A DNA stretch of 64,000 nt from Pseudomonadota bacterium (GTDB lineage Bacteria > Pseudomonadota > Alphaproteobacteria > Azospirillales > Azospirillaceae), in NCBI GenBank assembly GCA_023423695.1, contig JAFAFA010000011.1, forward strand, positions 62,001 through 126,000. The letters run 5' to 3'. Position 1 is the first letter of the stretch. Each line of letters opens with the position of its first letter. Under the pieces are notes generated by a model that was not told the origin of the DNA, did not search any database, and saw only the letters and a list, made by a program, of their open reading frames with translations. A program made the translations under genes and the position numbers. This document shows positions 31,704 through 39,845 of this stretch, one piece after another.

Positions 31704-32669
31704 TCACGCCGCCAGCGGCTCCGGTCCCAGATCGCCCCGCCCGTGCGGCGCGTCGAGATCCAGTTCCGGCCCCTTCGGCACGATGCCGGTGGGGTTGATG
31801 GTGGCGTGGCTGCCGTAGTAATGGCGCTTGATGTGGTCGAAATTCACCGTCTCCGCCACGCCCGGCACCTGATAGAGGTCGCGCAGATAGCCCGACAGGT
31901 GCGGATAGTCGGCGATCCGCCGCTTGTTGCACTTGAAATGCCCGACATAGACCGCGTCGAAGCGGACCAGCGTGGTGAATAGGCGCCAGTCGGCTTCGGT
32001 CAGCCGGTTGCCGGCCAGCCAGCGCCGGGTCGCCAGCTTGGCGTCGATGCCGTCCAGTGCCGCGAACAGGGCGTCGAAGGCGGCCTCGTACTTGTCCTGG
32101 GAGGTGGCGAAGCCGGCCTTGTAGACGCCGTTGTTGACGGCGTCATAGACGAAGGCGTTGACGCGGTCGATCTCCTCCACCAGGTCCGGCGGACAGAAAT
32201 CGGTGCGCACGTCGGTGAAGGCGTCAAACTCGCGGTTGAGAATGCGGATGATCTCCGCCGACTCGTTGTTGACGATGCTGCCGGTCTTCTTGTCCCACAG
32301 GACCGGGACGGTCACCCGGCCGCTATAGCCGGGCTTGGCCTGCAGATAGACCTCGTAGAGGCGGCGGGCGCCGGTGACCGGTTCCGGCTCGGCGAAGGTC
32401 CAGCCTTCCGACAGCATCAGCGGATCGACCACGCTGACGCCGATCACCTCGTCCAGCCGCTTCAACTTGCGGAAGATCAGCGTGCGGTGCGCCCAGGGGC
32501 AGGCAAGCGACACCATCAGGTGGTAGCGCCCGGCCTCCGCCGCGTAGGGGGTGGCGCCGTCGGCCGACACCCGGTCGCGGAACTGCGCCTCGGTCCGGAC
32601 GAACGCGCCGCCGGTCTTCTTGGTGTCGTACCACTGGTCTTGCCATTGTCCGTCGATCAGCAGGCCCAC
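31704..32669 (-). CDS. Glutathionyl-hydroquinone reductase (Xi-class GST)
   Basis: The 321-residue cytosolic enzyme removes glutathione from glutathionyl-hydroquinones. It opens MGLLIDGQWQDQWYDTKKTG, the Xi-class N-terminus. The catalytic cysteine lies in SLACPWAHRT, and the all-alpha domain follows with RWLAGNRLTEADWRLFTTL. The length is normal. The start is GTG at 32669, supported by the match of the N-terminus to YqjG-type proteins. It precedes wrbA's end by 33 bases on the same strand, so the two quinone-related enzymes may be co-transcribed. Confidence 0.92.
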   Translation of the reverse strand: MGLLIDGQWQDQWYDTKKTGGAFVRTEAQFRDRVSADGATPYAAEAGRYHLMVSLACPWAHRTLIFRKLKRLDEVIGVSVVDPLMLSEGWTFAEPEPVTGARRLYEVYLQAKPGYSGRVTVPVLWDKKTGSIVNNESAEIIRILNREFDAFTDVRTDFCPPDLVEEIDRVNAFVYDAVNNGVYKAGFATSQDKYEAAFDALFAALDGIDAKLATRRWLAGNRLTEADWRLFTTLVRFDAVYVGHFKCNKRRIADYPHLSGYLRDLYQVPGVAETVNFDHIKRHYYGSHATINPTGIVPKGPELDLDAPHGRGDLGPEPLAA

Positions 32670-32702
32670 GGCTCCCTCCCCTTTTTCAGCGTCTACCTGT
32701 CG

Positions 32703-33305
32703 TCAACCGTGCAGCTTCGTCGCAATCTCGGCGACATGGCGGCCCTGATAGCGGGCACCGTCCAGCTCGACCGCACTCGGCCGGCGCGAACCGTCGCCGC
32801 CGGCGATGGTGCTGGCGCCGTAGGGCGAGTTGCCCATCACCTCCGAAACGCCCATCTGGCCCTGGAAGGAATAAGGCAGGCCGACGATCACCATGCCCAG
32901 GTGCAGAAGCACGGTGTGGGTGCTGAGGATGGTGCTCTCCTGCCCGCCATGCTGGGTGGCGGTGGAGGTGAAGGCCGCGCCGACCTTGCCGACCAGCGCG
33001 CCCTTGGCCCACAGGCCGCCGGTCTGGTCGAGGAAGTTCTTCATCTGCGAGGCCATGTTCCCGTAGCGGGTCGGCGTGCCGATGACGATGGCGTCATACT
33101 GGACCAGCTCGTCCACAGTGGCGACGGGAATGCTGCTCTCGTCCTTGTAATGGGCGGACTGGCGGACCGCTTCCGGCACCAGTTCGGGCACGCGCTTCAC
33201 CGCGACCTCGGTCCCGGCGACGGAGCGGGCGCCCTCGGCCACCGCCTGCGCCATCTCCGACACATGACCCCAGCTGCTGTAATAGAGGACCAGAACCTTC
33301 GCCAT
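32703..33305 (-). CDS. wrbA: NAD(P)H:quinone oxidoreductase, WrbA type
   Basis: The 200-residue flavodoxin-like enzyme reduces quinones by two electrons and so avoids semiquinone radicals. It has the FMN phosphate loop VLYYSSWGHVSEMA, the GTPTRYGNMASQMKNFLDQT loop and a PYGASTIAG segment near the C-terminus, all typical of WrbA. ATG 33305 gives the standard length. It is divergent from the LysR gene, with 142 bases between them, which suggests control by that regulator. Confidence 0.95.
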   Translation of the reverse strand: MAKVLVLYYSSWGHVSEMAQAVAEGARSVAGTEVAVKRVPELVPEAVRQSAHYKDESSIPVATVDELVQYDAIVIGTPTRYGNMASQMKNFLDQTGGLWAKGALVGKVGAAFTSTATQHGGQESTILSTHTVLLHLGMVIVGLPYSFQGQMGVSEVMGNSPYGASTIAGGDGSRRPSAVELDGARYQGRHVAEIATKLHG

Positions 33306-33420
33306 CGCCGTCACTCCCTGTTCGGTTGGTGAATTCGGTCGCCGCGACCGGTTCCGGCCCGGCGGTGACACCAGACATAGGGTGCTGCGGCGCTTCCGGT
33401 AATGCCGGATCTTGGCACCT

Positions 33421-33445
33421 CATTGTTTCCGGGTGTACAACAATG
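33421..33445. promoter_or_regulatory. Inverted repeat at the LysR start
   Basis: CATTGTT (33421-33427) and AACAATG (33439-33445) form a perfect 7-base inverted repeat with an 11-base spacer, ending two bases before the LysR start codon. This spacing matches the general T-N11-A form of LysR-family sites. It occupies the place of the Shine-Dalgarno sequence, none of which is visible. It may be an autorepression site for the LysR gene that also affects wrbA. Confidence 0.5.
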
Positions 33446-33447
33446 CC

Positions 33448-34398
33448 ATGGATCGCCTCGACGACATGCTCGCCTTCATCAAGGTGGTGGACACCAAGAG
33501 CTTCACCGCCGCCGCCGACCGGCTCAACCTGTCGAAGTCGGTGGTCTCCCGCCGCATCGGCGAGTTGGAGAACAGGCTCGGCGCGCGGCTGCTGAACCGC
33601 ACCACCCGCAAGCTCAGCCTGACCGAGGTGGGTCAGGCCTATTACGAGCGCTGCACCCGCATCCTCGCCGATTTGGAGGAGGCGGAGCAGGCGGTCGCCG
33701 ACCTGCATGCCGCCCCGCGCGGCCGGCTGCGGCTGAACGCGCCGGTCAGCTTCGGCATCATGCATCTGGCCCCGGCGGTGGCGGAATTCCTGGAACGCTA
33801 CCCGGCCATCGAGATCGACATGGACCTAAACGACCGCACGGTCGATCTGGTCGACGAGGGCTACGACCTCGCGGTCCGCATCGGCCGGCTGCGCGACAGC
33901 TCGCTGATCGCCCGGCGGCTGGCCCCGGCCCGCATCGCGCTGTGCGCCAGCCCGGCCTATCTGCAAAAGCATGGGGTGCCGGAAGCGCCGGACGATCTCG
34001 CCCGGCACAGCTGCCTGATCTACACCAACGTGCCGACGCCCGACGTCTGGCAGTTCACGGTGGATGGAGAGACGCGCAACGTCCGGGTGAGCGGCCCGAT
34101 CCGCAGCAACAACGGCGACCTGCTGCGCGAGGCGGCGATGTCCGGCGTCGGCTTCATCATGTCGCCGACCTTCCTGTGCGGACAGGCGCTGACGCGCGGC
34201 GAACTGGTCAGCGTGCTGCACCGGCACATTCCGACGGAACTGTCGGTCAACGCGGTCTATCCGCAGAACCGCCACCTGTCGCCGAAGGTGCGGGTGTTCG
34301 TCGATTTCCTGGTCCAGCGCTTCGGCCCGCGCCCCTATTGGGACTGCGCGCTGCTCGACACCCTGCCGCAGGAGATGAGGCCGCAGGAGGCCGGCTGA
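33448..34398 (+). CDS. LysR family transcriptional regulator
   Basis: The 316-residue protein has an N-terminal winged helix (LAFIKVVDTKSFTAAADRLN, SKSVVSRRIGELENRLGARL, LLNRTTRKLSLTEVG) and a periplasmic-binding-like effector domain (about residues 90-300). It falls in the group often found next to quinone-reducing or detoxifying enzymes. The ATG at 33448 is chosen over an upstream in-frame start at 33412, because the helix-turn-helix of this group begins within about five residues of the start. It is divergent from wrbA. Confidence 0.92.
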   Translation: MDRLDDMLAFIKVVDTKSFTAAADRLNLSKSVVSRRIGELENRLGARLLNRTTRKLSLTEVGQAYYERCTRILADLEEAEQAVADLHAAPRGRLRLNAPVSFGIMHLAPAVAEFLERYPAIEIDMDLNDRTVDLVDEGYDLAVRIGRLRDSSLIARRLAPARIALCASPAYLQKHGVPEAPDDLARHSCLIYTNVPTPDVWQFTVDGETRNVRVSGPIRSNNGDLLREAAMSGVGFIMSPTFLCGQALTRGELVSVLHRHIPTELSVNAVYPQNRHLSPKVRVFVDFLVQRFGPRPYWDCALLDTLPQEMRPQEAG

Positions 34399-34409
34399 AG
34401 CGCCGTTGC

Positions 34410-34802
34410 TTAGGACGGCGAGTTCGGCCGGCGGCGGGAGCGCAGGTTCAGCGCGGTGATGAAGTTCGGCTGCTGGCCGACCACCGCACCCTGCGGCACC
34501 GGCTTCTTCGGGGCGGTCGACAGGAAGCCGCCGACACGGCCGCGCAACTCGACCGCATGGTGCGCCGCCTCGTCCGCGCTTTCGGCCACCTGACGACGCA
34601 CGGACGGGTCCAGCGTGTTGAAGGCGCGGGAGGCGAATTCGAAGGCCGGCTGCGACTTGGTGGCGATCACCTGACGCAGAGCCTTGGACACCAGCACCGT
34701 GTCGAGACCGCCCGGCCCCTCCACCCCGTCCAGCACGTCGGCGAGGATGCCGATGGCCTGGATCGTGCCGTTGTCGTCCAGGGAAAGGTCGTGAGCGTCC
34801 AT
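34410..34802 (-). CDS. Hypothetical protein at the distal end of the T6SS gene run
   Basis: The 130-residue helical protein starts MDAHDLSLDDNGTIQAIGIL and ends with a basic unstructured tail (LRSRRRPNSPS). There is no signal peptide or membrane helix. I do not recognise it. It is 127 bases downstream of the lipoprotein-hydrolase gene on the same strand, so it may be transcribed with the T6SS run, but it could also be a separate gene. Confidence 0.65.
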   Translation of the reverse strand: MDAHDLSLDDNGTIQAIGILADVLDGVEGPGGLDTVLVSKALRQVIATKSQPAFEFASRAFNTLDPSVRRQVAESADEAAHHAVELRGRVGGFLSTAPKKPVPQGAVVGQQPNFITALNLRSRRRPNSPS

Positions 34803-34929
34803 ACGGGTCTTCCGATCGTCTCAAGCGGTACGGGTCTCGCCCTTGCGGACACCGGGTTGCAGCTTTGAAATCATAGTGTTTGCGCCCGCGTCTGGCAATG
34901 GACGCCGGCAGAGGCCGGCGGTGAAATCG

Positions 34930-35775
34930 TTAAGACCCGGCTTGTCCCGATCCCAGCGACGCCGGGAATGCGGCCCGCAGCGACGGCCACAGCGCCGCCC
35001 AGTCGCCGTCATGCTCCATCCCCGGCACCACCCGCACCGGTGCGCCGACAAGGGTCCCGAAGCCTCGCACCACGTCCGGCGGCACCACCCGGTCATTGCC
35101 CCCGGCAATGTGCCATTGCGGCACCAATGCCAGCCGCCCGGCCTCCCGTGCCGGGTCGAGCGATCCGGTCAGCGGCGTCAGCCGCTTCGCCGTCGCCCAG
35201 GCCGCGAGGTCGAGCGGCGCCACCACCGTCACCAGCGCCGCAACGTCGTTGCGCCGTGCCGCCAGCAGCGCCGCCGCCACCCCGCCGCCGGAATAGCCAA
35301 CCAGCACCAGCCGGTCCGCCCGGCTCTCCCGCTTCGCCTCGTCAAGCGCCCGGCCGAGGGCCCCGATCACCTCCGGCGCAAAGCGGTGGGAGGTCCAGAT
35401 GCGGGTGGAGCAGGCGGCGTCGGTCGCCACCCCGCCATACTGGCAGGGCCGGCCGAGATAGAGCAGCCGCGGCGCCGGGTCGGTCAGCGCCAGGGACAGA
35501 GCCACCGGGTTGAGGGGCGTCGGGTCGCGCGACGGCTCGGTCGGGCTGTTCCACGCATGGCCGTCGCCCTCGATGTAGACCACCAGCGGCCCCGCCCCGC
35601 CGGACCGCAGCCAGCCGGCCAGGGTGAAGGGCGCCGCCGCGAAGCGCCGCGGCAGCAGGCCGGCGGTCCCGGCGGCCTCGTCCACCGCCGCCACCCGCTC
35701 CCGCGGCACCACGGCGCAGCCAGCCGTGAACAGCAGCGCGGCGGCGAGAGCTGCGTGCAGGAAGGGGGCGGCCAT
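34930..35775 (-). CDS. Putative lipoprotein with alpha/beta-hydrolase fold
   Basis: The 281-residue precursor has a lipoprotein signal: hydrophobic stretch then FTAGC, with the lipidated cysteine near residue 20. The mature part is an alpha/beta hydrolase with the nucleophile elbow GYSGGG and a likely His in GMEHDGDW. It has two further cysteines (RPCQYGG, AACSTRI) that may form a disulfide in the periplasm. It starts two bases after the stop of the upstream hydrolase gene. The substrate is unknown. It could be an envelope esterase, or part of a T6SS cargo/immunity set. Confidence 0.75.
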   Translation of the reverse strand: MAAPFLHAALAAALLFTAGCAVVPRERVAAVDEAAGTAGLLPRRFAAAPFTLAGWLRSGGAGPLVVYIEGDGHAWNSPTEPSRDPTPLNPVALSLALTDPAPRLLYLGRPCQYGGVATDAACSTRIWTSHRFAPEVIGALGRALDEAKRESRADRLVLVGYSGGGVAAALLAARRNDVAALVTVVAPLDLAAWATAKRLTPLTGSLDPAREAGRLALVPQWHIAGGNDRVVPPDVVRGFGTLVGAPVRVVPGMEHDGDWAALWPSLRAAFPASLGSGQAGS

Positions 35776-35777
35776 TC

Positions 35778-37412
35778 TCACGGCGCTGGCAGCCGGGTGG
35801 CGAAGGTCGGTGGCAGCAGCCGTTCGACGCAGGCCCCGGCATCGCCGGTGGACAGCGTCTCGACGAAGCGGGCGGCGGCGCTTCGCCCGCATTGGCTGAC
35901 GCCGAGCACGTCATGGCCGATGCCGCGGAAGGACATCAGCGTCGCCCGGTGCAGGCTCCGCGCCATCGCCTCGGCGCGCGCCGGGACGGTGAAGGTGTCG
36001 TAGGCGCCGGTCAGGATCAGCGCCGGCACGTCGGACTCGACCGGCCGGTAGAAGGATGTATCGACAGGCGGCAGGTTCAGCACCGGACAGGCGGCGTCGT
36101 AATCGGTTTCCACCGCGTCGGCCACCACATGGGGACGCAGGTCGGCCGCGGCGCGCCGTGCGGCGGCGGCATCGATGCGCGGACGGTTCTCCCGGCATCC
36201 CACCGTCAGGTTCAGCCCATAGGCAAGGCTGTCCAGCACGCCCCAGATGCCCGGCGGCACCACCAGCGCCAGGGCCGCCGCATCCTCCAGCCGCACCGTT
36301 CCGCCAGCCCGTGTGACCGCGCGGTCGAGACGGTCGAGCAGGGCCGGAACCACCACCATCCCGTCGGCACTGCCCAGCCGCAGGGCCAGCACAGTCGCCA
36401 GCACCGGCCAGGACAATTGCAGGTGGCTTTCGCGCCCGGTGACGGGATGGCGCAGGCGAAGCTCCAAGGGCTGCCGCTCCAGCGCCGCCGACAGTCGCTC
36501 CACCATCCGTCCCAGTTGCGGGAAGGCGCGGGCGCAATCGGGCTGGGCGGCGCAATCCTCCACCATCCGGCGATGCGCCTGCCGGATGGCGGTCAGCCGG
36601 TCGAGGTCGAGCCATGTCGCATCCAGCGCCGCCGGGGAGTTCAGCACGAGGCTGCGCACCGCCGCCCCATCGACGCGCAGCAGCGCCTGGGCCAGCACCC
36701 CGCCATAGGAGGTCGCGACGACGTTCCAGCGCTCCACCCCCAGCGCGCCACGCAGCGCCCGCAGATCGGCGGCACTCTGCCCGCTGTCGAAATCCTCCAG
36801 CCGGTAGCCGGCGCGGCGTAAGGGCTCAAGGCAAGCCACGGCATCCTCCGCCGTCACGCCGCCGAACCAGGCGCGCAGCGGGTCCAGCGCCGGACAGCGC
36901 AAGGACGGAGCCGACCGGCCGGTGCCGCGCTGGTCCACCAGGATGATGTCGCGGGTGGCGCGCATCGGCGCCAGCATCGCCGCGGTGCCGCGCGGATCGT
37001 CGCCGCCGCCCTGCCCCGGCCCGCCGGCCAGCACCACCACCGGATCGGCGGCGGGTGCGCCGTTCAGCGCCGGCAGCACCATCACGAACAGGTCGAGCGT
37101 CGGACTGTCCGGCTGCTGCCAGTCCGACGGCACCCGCAGGCTGTGGCAACGCGGCACAGGCCCGGCCGGCAGCGCCCCATTGGGGCACGGCGCGTCCACA
37201 AGCACCGGGAGCGGTGCCGGTGCCGGAACCGCCTCTGGAACGGTGCTGGCGACCGGGAATGGCGGTGGAGATTCGGCGATCACGACCGGCGGAGGCTCGT
37301 TGGACGATGACCCGGTCAGCCAATCGATCCCCACCCCCAGAAACCCGCCCGCCAGCGCACAGAGCGCCAATGCGCCGCCGATGACGGCAAGGCGCCGACC
37401 GCCGCTGTCCAT
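35778..37412 (-). CDS. Membrane-anchored alpha/beta hydrolase (TAP-like)
   Basis: The 544-residue protein has an N-terminal hydrophobic anchor (residues 8-30) and a Pro-rich linker. A proline-iminopeptidase-like hydrolase domain follows: oxyanion segment AGGPGQGG, VDQRGTGRS, nucleophile Ser in ATSYGG, Asp in LTGAYDTF, His in GIGHDVLG. A TAP-like C-terminal extension is present. Paired cysteines (PCPNGALPAGPVPRC; DCAAQPDC) suit an oxidising periplasm. It starts 8 bases after the kinase stop. The substrate is unknown; peptidase or esterase activity are both possible. Confidence 0.82.
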   Translation of the reverse strand: MDSGGRRLAVIGGALALCALAGGFLGVGIDWLTGSSSNEPPPVVIAESPPPFPVASTVPEAVPAPAPLPVLVDAPCPNGALPAGPVPRCHSLRVPSDWQQPDSPTLDLFVMVLPALNGAPAADPVVVLAGGPGQGGGDDPRGTAAMLAPMRATRDIILVDQRGTGRSAPSLRCPALDPLRAWFGGVTAEDAVACLEPLRRAGYRLEDFDSGQSAADLRALRGALGVERWNVVATSYGGVLAQALLRVDGAAVRSLVLNSPAALDATWLDLDRLTAIRQAHRRMVEDCAAQPDCARAFPQLGRMVERLSAALERQPLELRLRHPVTGRESHLQLSWPVLATVLALRLGSADGMVVVPALLDRLDRAVTRAGGTVRLEDAAALALVVPPGIWGVLDSLAYGLNLTVGCRENRPRIDAAAARRAAADLRPHVVADAVETDYDAACPVLNLPPVDTSFYRPVESDVPALILTGAYDTFTVPARAEAMARSLHRATLMSFRGIGHDVLGVSQCGRSAAARFVETLSTGDAGACVERLLPPTFATRLPAP

Positions 37413-37420
37413 CGGCCGGG

Positions 37421-39784
37421 CTACTCGGCCACGGTGGTGAAGAAGGCGGACTGGACGACGACGTTCCCCTTCGCCTCGGCCTTGGCGATGGCCGCGCGCA
37501 GGTTCGCCAGATAGGGGCCGGCTGGCTCCACTTCCTCGCGCTCCGCCGGGAACAGCGGTTCGCGCGTCACCAGCGCCAGGATCATCGCCGGGCCATAGGG
37601 CGGGGCGATGGTGTAGACGCGGTCGGCGGACGACTTGGCGATCCCCAGCGTGACGGGCCGGCCGGCATCGACGCGGTCGTCGCGGCGCAGGCGCATCGGC
37701 ACCATGTGGATCGCGTTGCCTTCCATGTCGATGTAGTCGACTGTCAGGTAGCCCGACATGCCGGCGGTCACCGTGACCTCCAGCTTCTCACCCTGGCGGT
37801 AGACCATCGACGACCGGTTGAAGCCCAGCCCCAGCGCATCCGAACCCTGCCCCTCCGCCCGTGCCGGCAGTCCGGCGGCACCCAGCGCCTCGCACAGCGG
37901 CCAGGGGCGCACGGTGACGCGCGCGTCGATGTCGACACCGCCCGGAAGTCCGGTGATCGCCGCCTTCAGGGCGCCGGCATCGGCGTCGCTGCCGACATAG
38001 CCGCCGATGCGCAGGCCCTTGCCCGCCTCCACCGCCCTGACGCCGGCGCAGGTGAACCCCGCCGCCGCGGCCTCCACCCGCTTGCGCGCCTCGGCGGGCG
38101 TGACCGGCGGTACCGGCGGAGCGGCCGGAATGGCGGCCGGCACGACCTGGGTCGGTGCGGGTGTCGGGGTCGACGGCGTGACGGTCTGGACGGCCGGTGT
38201 GATCGGCAGCGGCGGCGGCGCGGCGGGAACCTGCGCGACCGCGGGCTTGACCGGATCGGGGGCCGGCGTCTCGGCCTTCACGGGCGCCGCAGTTGTGGGG
38301 GAAGCGGGCGCACCGAGCGGCGCCGTCGTCATGGCGGCGGGCGTGGGGGGCGGCGTCGGGGCCGGCGGCGCGGCGGGTTGAGTGGCGGGAGCCGCGGGAG
38401 CGGACGCCTCCTTCACCGGCGTCTGGGCGGTCGCCTGGGCAGTCGCCGGGGTCGCCGTTTGGACGGGCGGCTGCGACTGGCCGAACAACAGGAATCCGGC
38501 GACGCCGGCTGCCACCAGCCCGCCGACACCACCGGCAATCAGCCCGACCGGAGCCTTCTTCGTCTGCCCGGCCGCCGCCTGCCCGGGCGTTGTCTGAGCG
38601 GTCTTCGCCGGCCCGCCGGCCTTCGCGGTCTCCACCGTCTTCGGCTCCTCCCTCACCACGGTCGCGGCCGGGAAGGGGGTGGCGTCGAAGGGCGTGATCT
38701 CCGCCGGGCGGGTGGTCAGCGCGCCGACCAGTTCCGTCATCGATTTGGCGCGGTTCTGCGGGTCCGGCTCCAGCATGGAGCACAGGACGCCGCGCAACGG
38801 CTCGCCCAGCGCCGACAGGTCGGGCACCGACATGCGCCGCTCGATCATCGCCTGCGGCGTGCGGCCCATGTCCAGCGGACGGCCGAGCGCCGCCGCGGCC
38901 AGCACCAGACCGGCGCTGTAGATGTCCGACTGCGGCCCGACCTGCCCGCCGAACAGCCCGAACTGCTCGGGCGAGGCATAGCCGTACTTGCCGGCGAAGG
39001 CATCGCCGATGACGGTCCCCGCCCCGCCGGCTGTCTGCTTGGCGATGCCGAAATCGATGATCTTGGCGTTGGCGATCTCGCGGCCGGGCAGGATGACGTT
39101 GTCGGTGGACATGTCGCGGTGGACGATGCCGCGCTGGTGCGCCGCCGCCAGCCCCGAGGCGATGCGGTCGAGCAGGATGGCAACGTCGTTCGGGTCGAAC
39201 GGTCCGCCCTGCAGCACCTCCTGCAGCGACGGCCCGTCGAGATACTCCATCGACAGCAGGATCCGGCCGTACTCGTCGCGGAAGACGCCGTCGTAGGACA
39301 CCACCGCCTCGTGCCGGATCTCGCGCAGCGCCGCCGCCTCGCGCCGCAGCAACTCCACCATCTTGGCGTCCTGCGCCAGTTCCGGCCGGATCACCTTCAC
39401 CGCATGCCAGGTGTTCATGTCGACATGGCGGGCGCGGTGCACCTCGCCCATGCCGCCGCGGGCGATCAGCCCGGCCACCTCATAGGTGTGGCTCAGCAGG
39501 GTGCCCGGCCCGATCGGCGCCGGTGACGCCCGTCCGCCGGATGCGTCCACGCCGGAGACCGACGCCGCAGTGACCGATGTCGAGGTGACAGACGTCGGAG
39601 TGACCGCATTCGGGGCAACGGACGCCCCAGGCACCGACGTGGCGGCGGCCGGCGGCGTAGTCAGCCTCGTCGCCTCGGCATCCACCCCCTGCCCTTCGGT
39701 CCCGGTCGCGGCCGGCAGGATGGCAGTCGGCTCGAGGCCGTCGGCGCCACGGTCGTCGGGAATCTCGTCGGGGGTCTGGGCCAT
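37421..39784 (-). CDS. T6SS-linked membrane Ser/Thr kinase with DUF4384-like domain (PpkA-like)
   Basis: The 787-residue protein has a disordered N-terminus, a kinase domain at 101-355, one membrane helix at 413-435, a long Pro/Ala/Thr linker and a predicted periplasmic C-terminal domain (about 600-770). Kinase landmarks are Gly-loop ARGGMGEV, Lys130, HRDMSTDN at 222-229 and DFG at 244-246. The catalytic-loop Lys is Ser, as in some bacterial kinases (HRDLS). The C-terminal region (MVYRQGEKLEVTVTAGMSGY, VDYIDMEGNAIHMVP) looks like DUF4384. PpkA kinases phosphorylate T6SS FHA proteins; the FHA gene lies 61 bases upstream. No PppA-type phosphatase gene is adjacent. Confidence 0.87.
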   Translation of the reverse strand: MAQTPDEIPDDRGADGLEPTAILPAATGTEGQGVDAEATRLTTPPAAATSVPGASVAPNAVTPTSVTSTSVTAASVSGVDASGGRASPAPIGPGTLLSHTYEVAGLIARGGMGEVHRARHVDMNTWHAVKVIRPELAQDAKMVELLRREAAALREIRHEAVVSYDGVFRDEYGRILLSMEYLDGPSLQEVLQGGPFDPNDVAILLDRIASGLAAAHQRGIVHRDMSTDNVILPGREIANAKIIDFGIAKQTAGGAGTVIGDAFAGKYGYASPEQFGLFGGQVGPQSDIYSAGLVLAAAALGRPLDMGRTPQAMIERRMSVPDLSALGEPLRGVLCSMLEPDPQNRAKSMTELVGALTTRPAEITPFDATPFPAATVVREEPKTVETAKAGGPAKTAQTTPGQAAAGQTKKAPVGLIAGGVGGLVAAGVAGFLLFGQSQPPVQTATPATAQATAQTPVKEASAPAAPATQPAAPPAPTPPPTPAAMTTAPLGAPASPTTAAPVKAETPAPDPVKPAVAQVPAAPPPLPITPAVQTVTPSTPTPAPTQVVPAAIPAAPPVPPVTPAEARKRVEAAAAGFTCAGVRAVEAGKGLRIGGYVGSDADAGALKAAITGLPGGVDIDARVTVRPWPLCEALGAAGLPARAEGQGSDALGLGFNRSSMVYRQGEKLEVTVTAGMSGYLTVDYIDMEGNAIHMVPMRLRRDDRVDAGRPVTLGIAKSSADRVYTIAPPYGPAMILALVTREPLFPAEREEVEPAGPYLANLRAAIAKAEAKGNVVVQSAFFTTVAE

Positions 39785-39845
39785 GGCGGGAAGCGGTCCG
39801 GTTCAGGAAAGGTCAGGCGGTGACAAAGGGTGACGCGGCGGCGGA

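Noticed and set aside
37421..39784. Kinase called inactive because HRDMS lacks the usual Lys
   Set aside because: Many bacterial kinases have HRDLS; Lys130, the HRD Asp, Asn229 and DFG are all kept.
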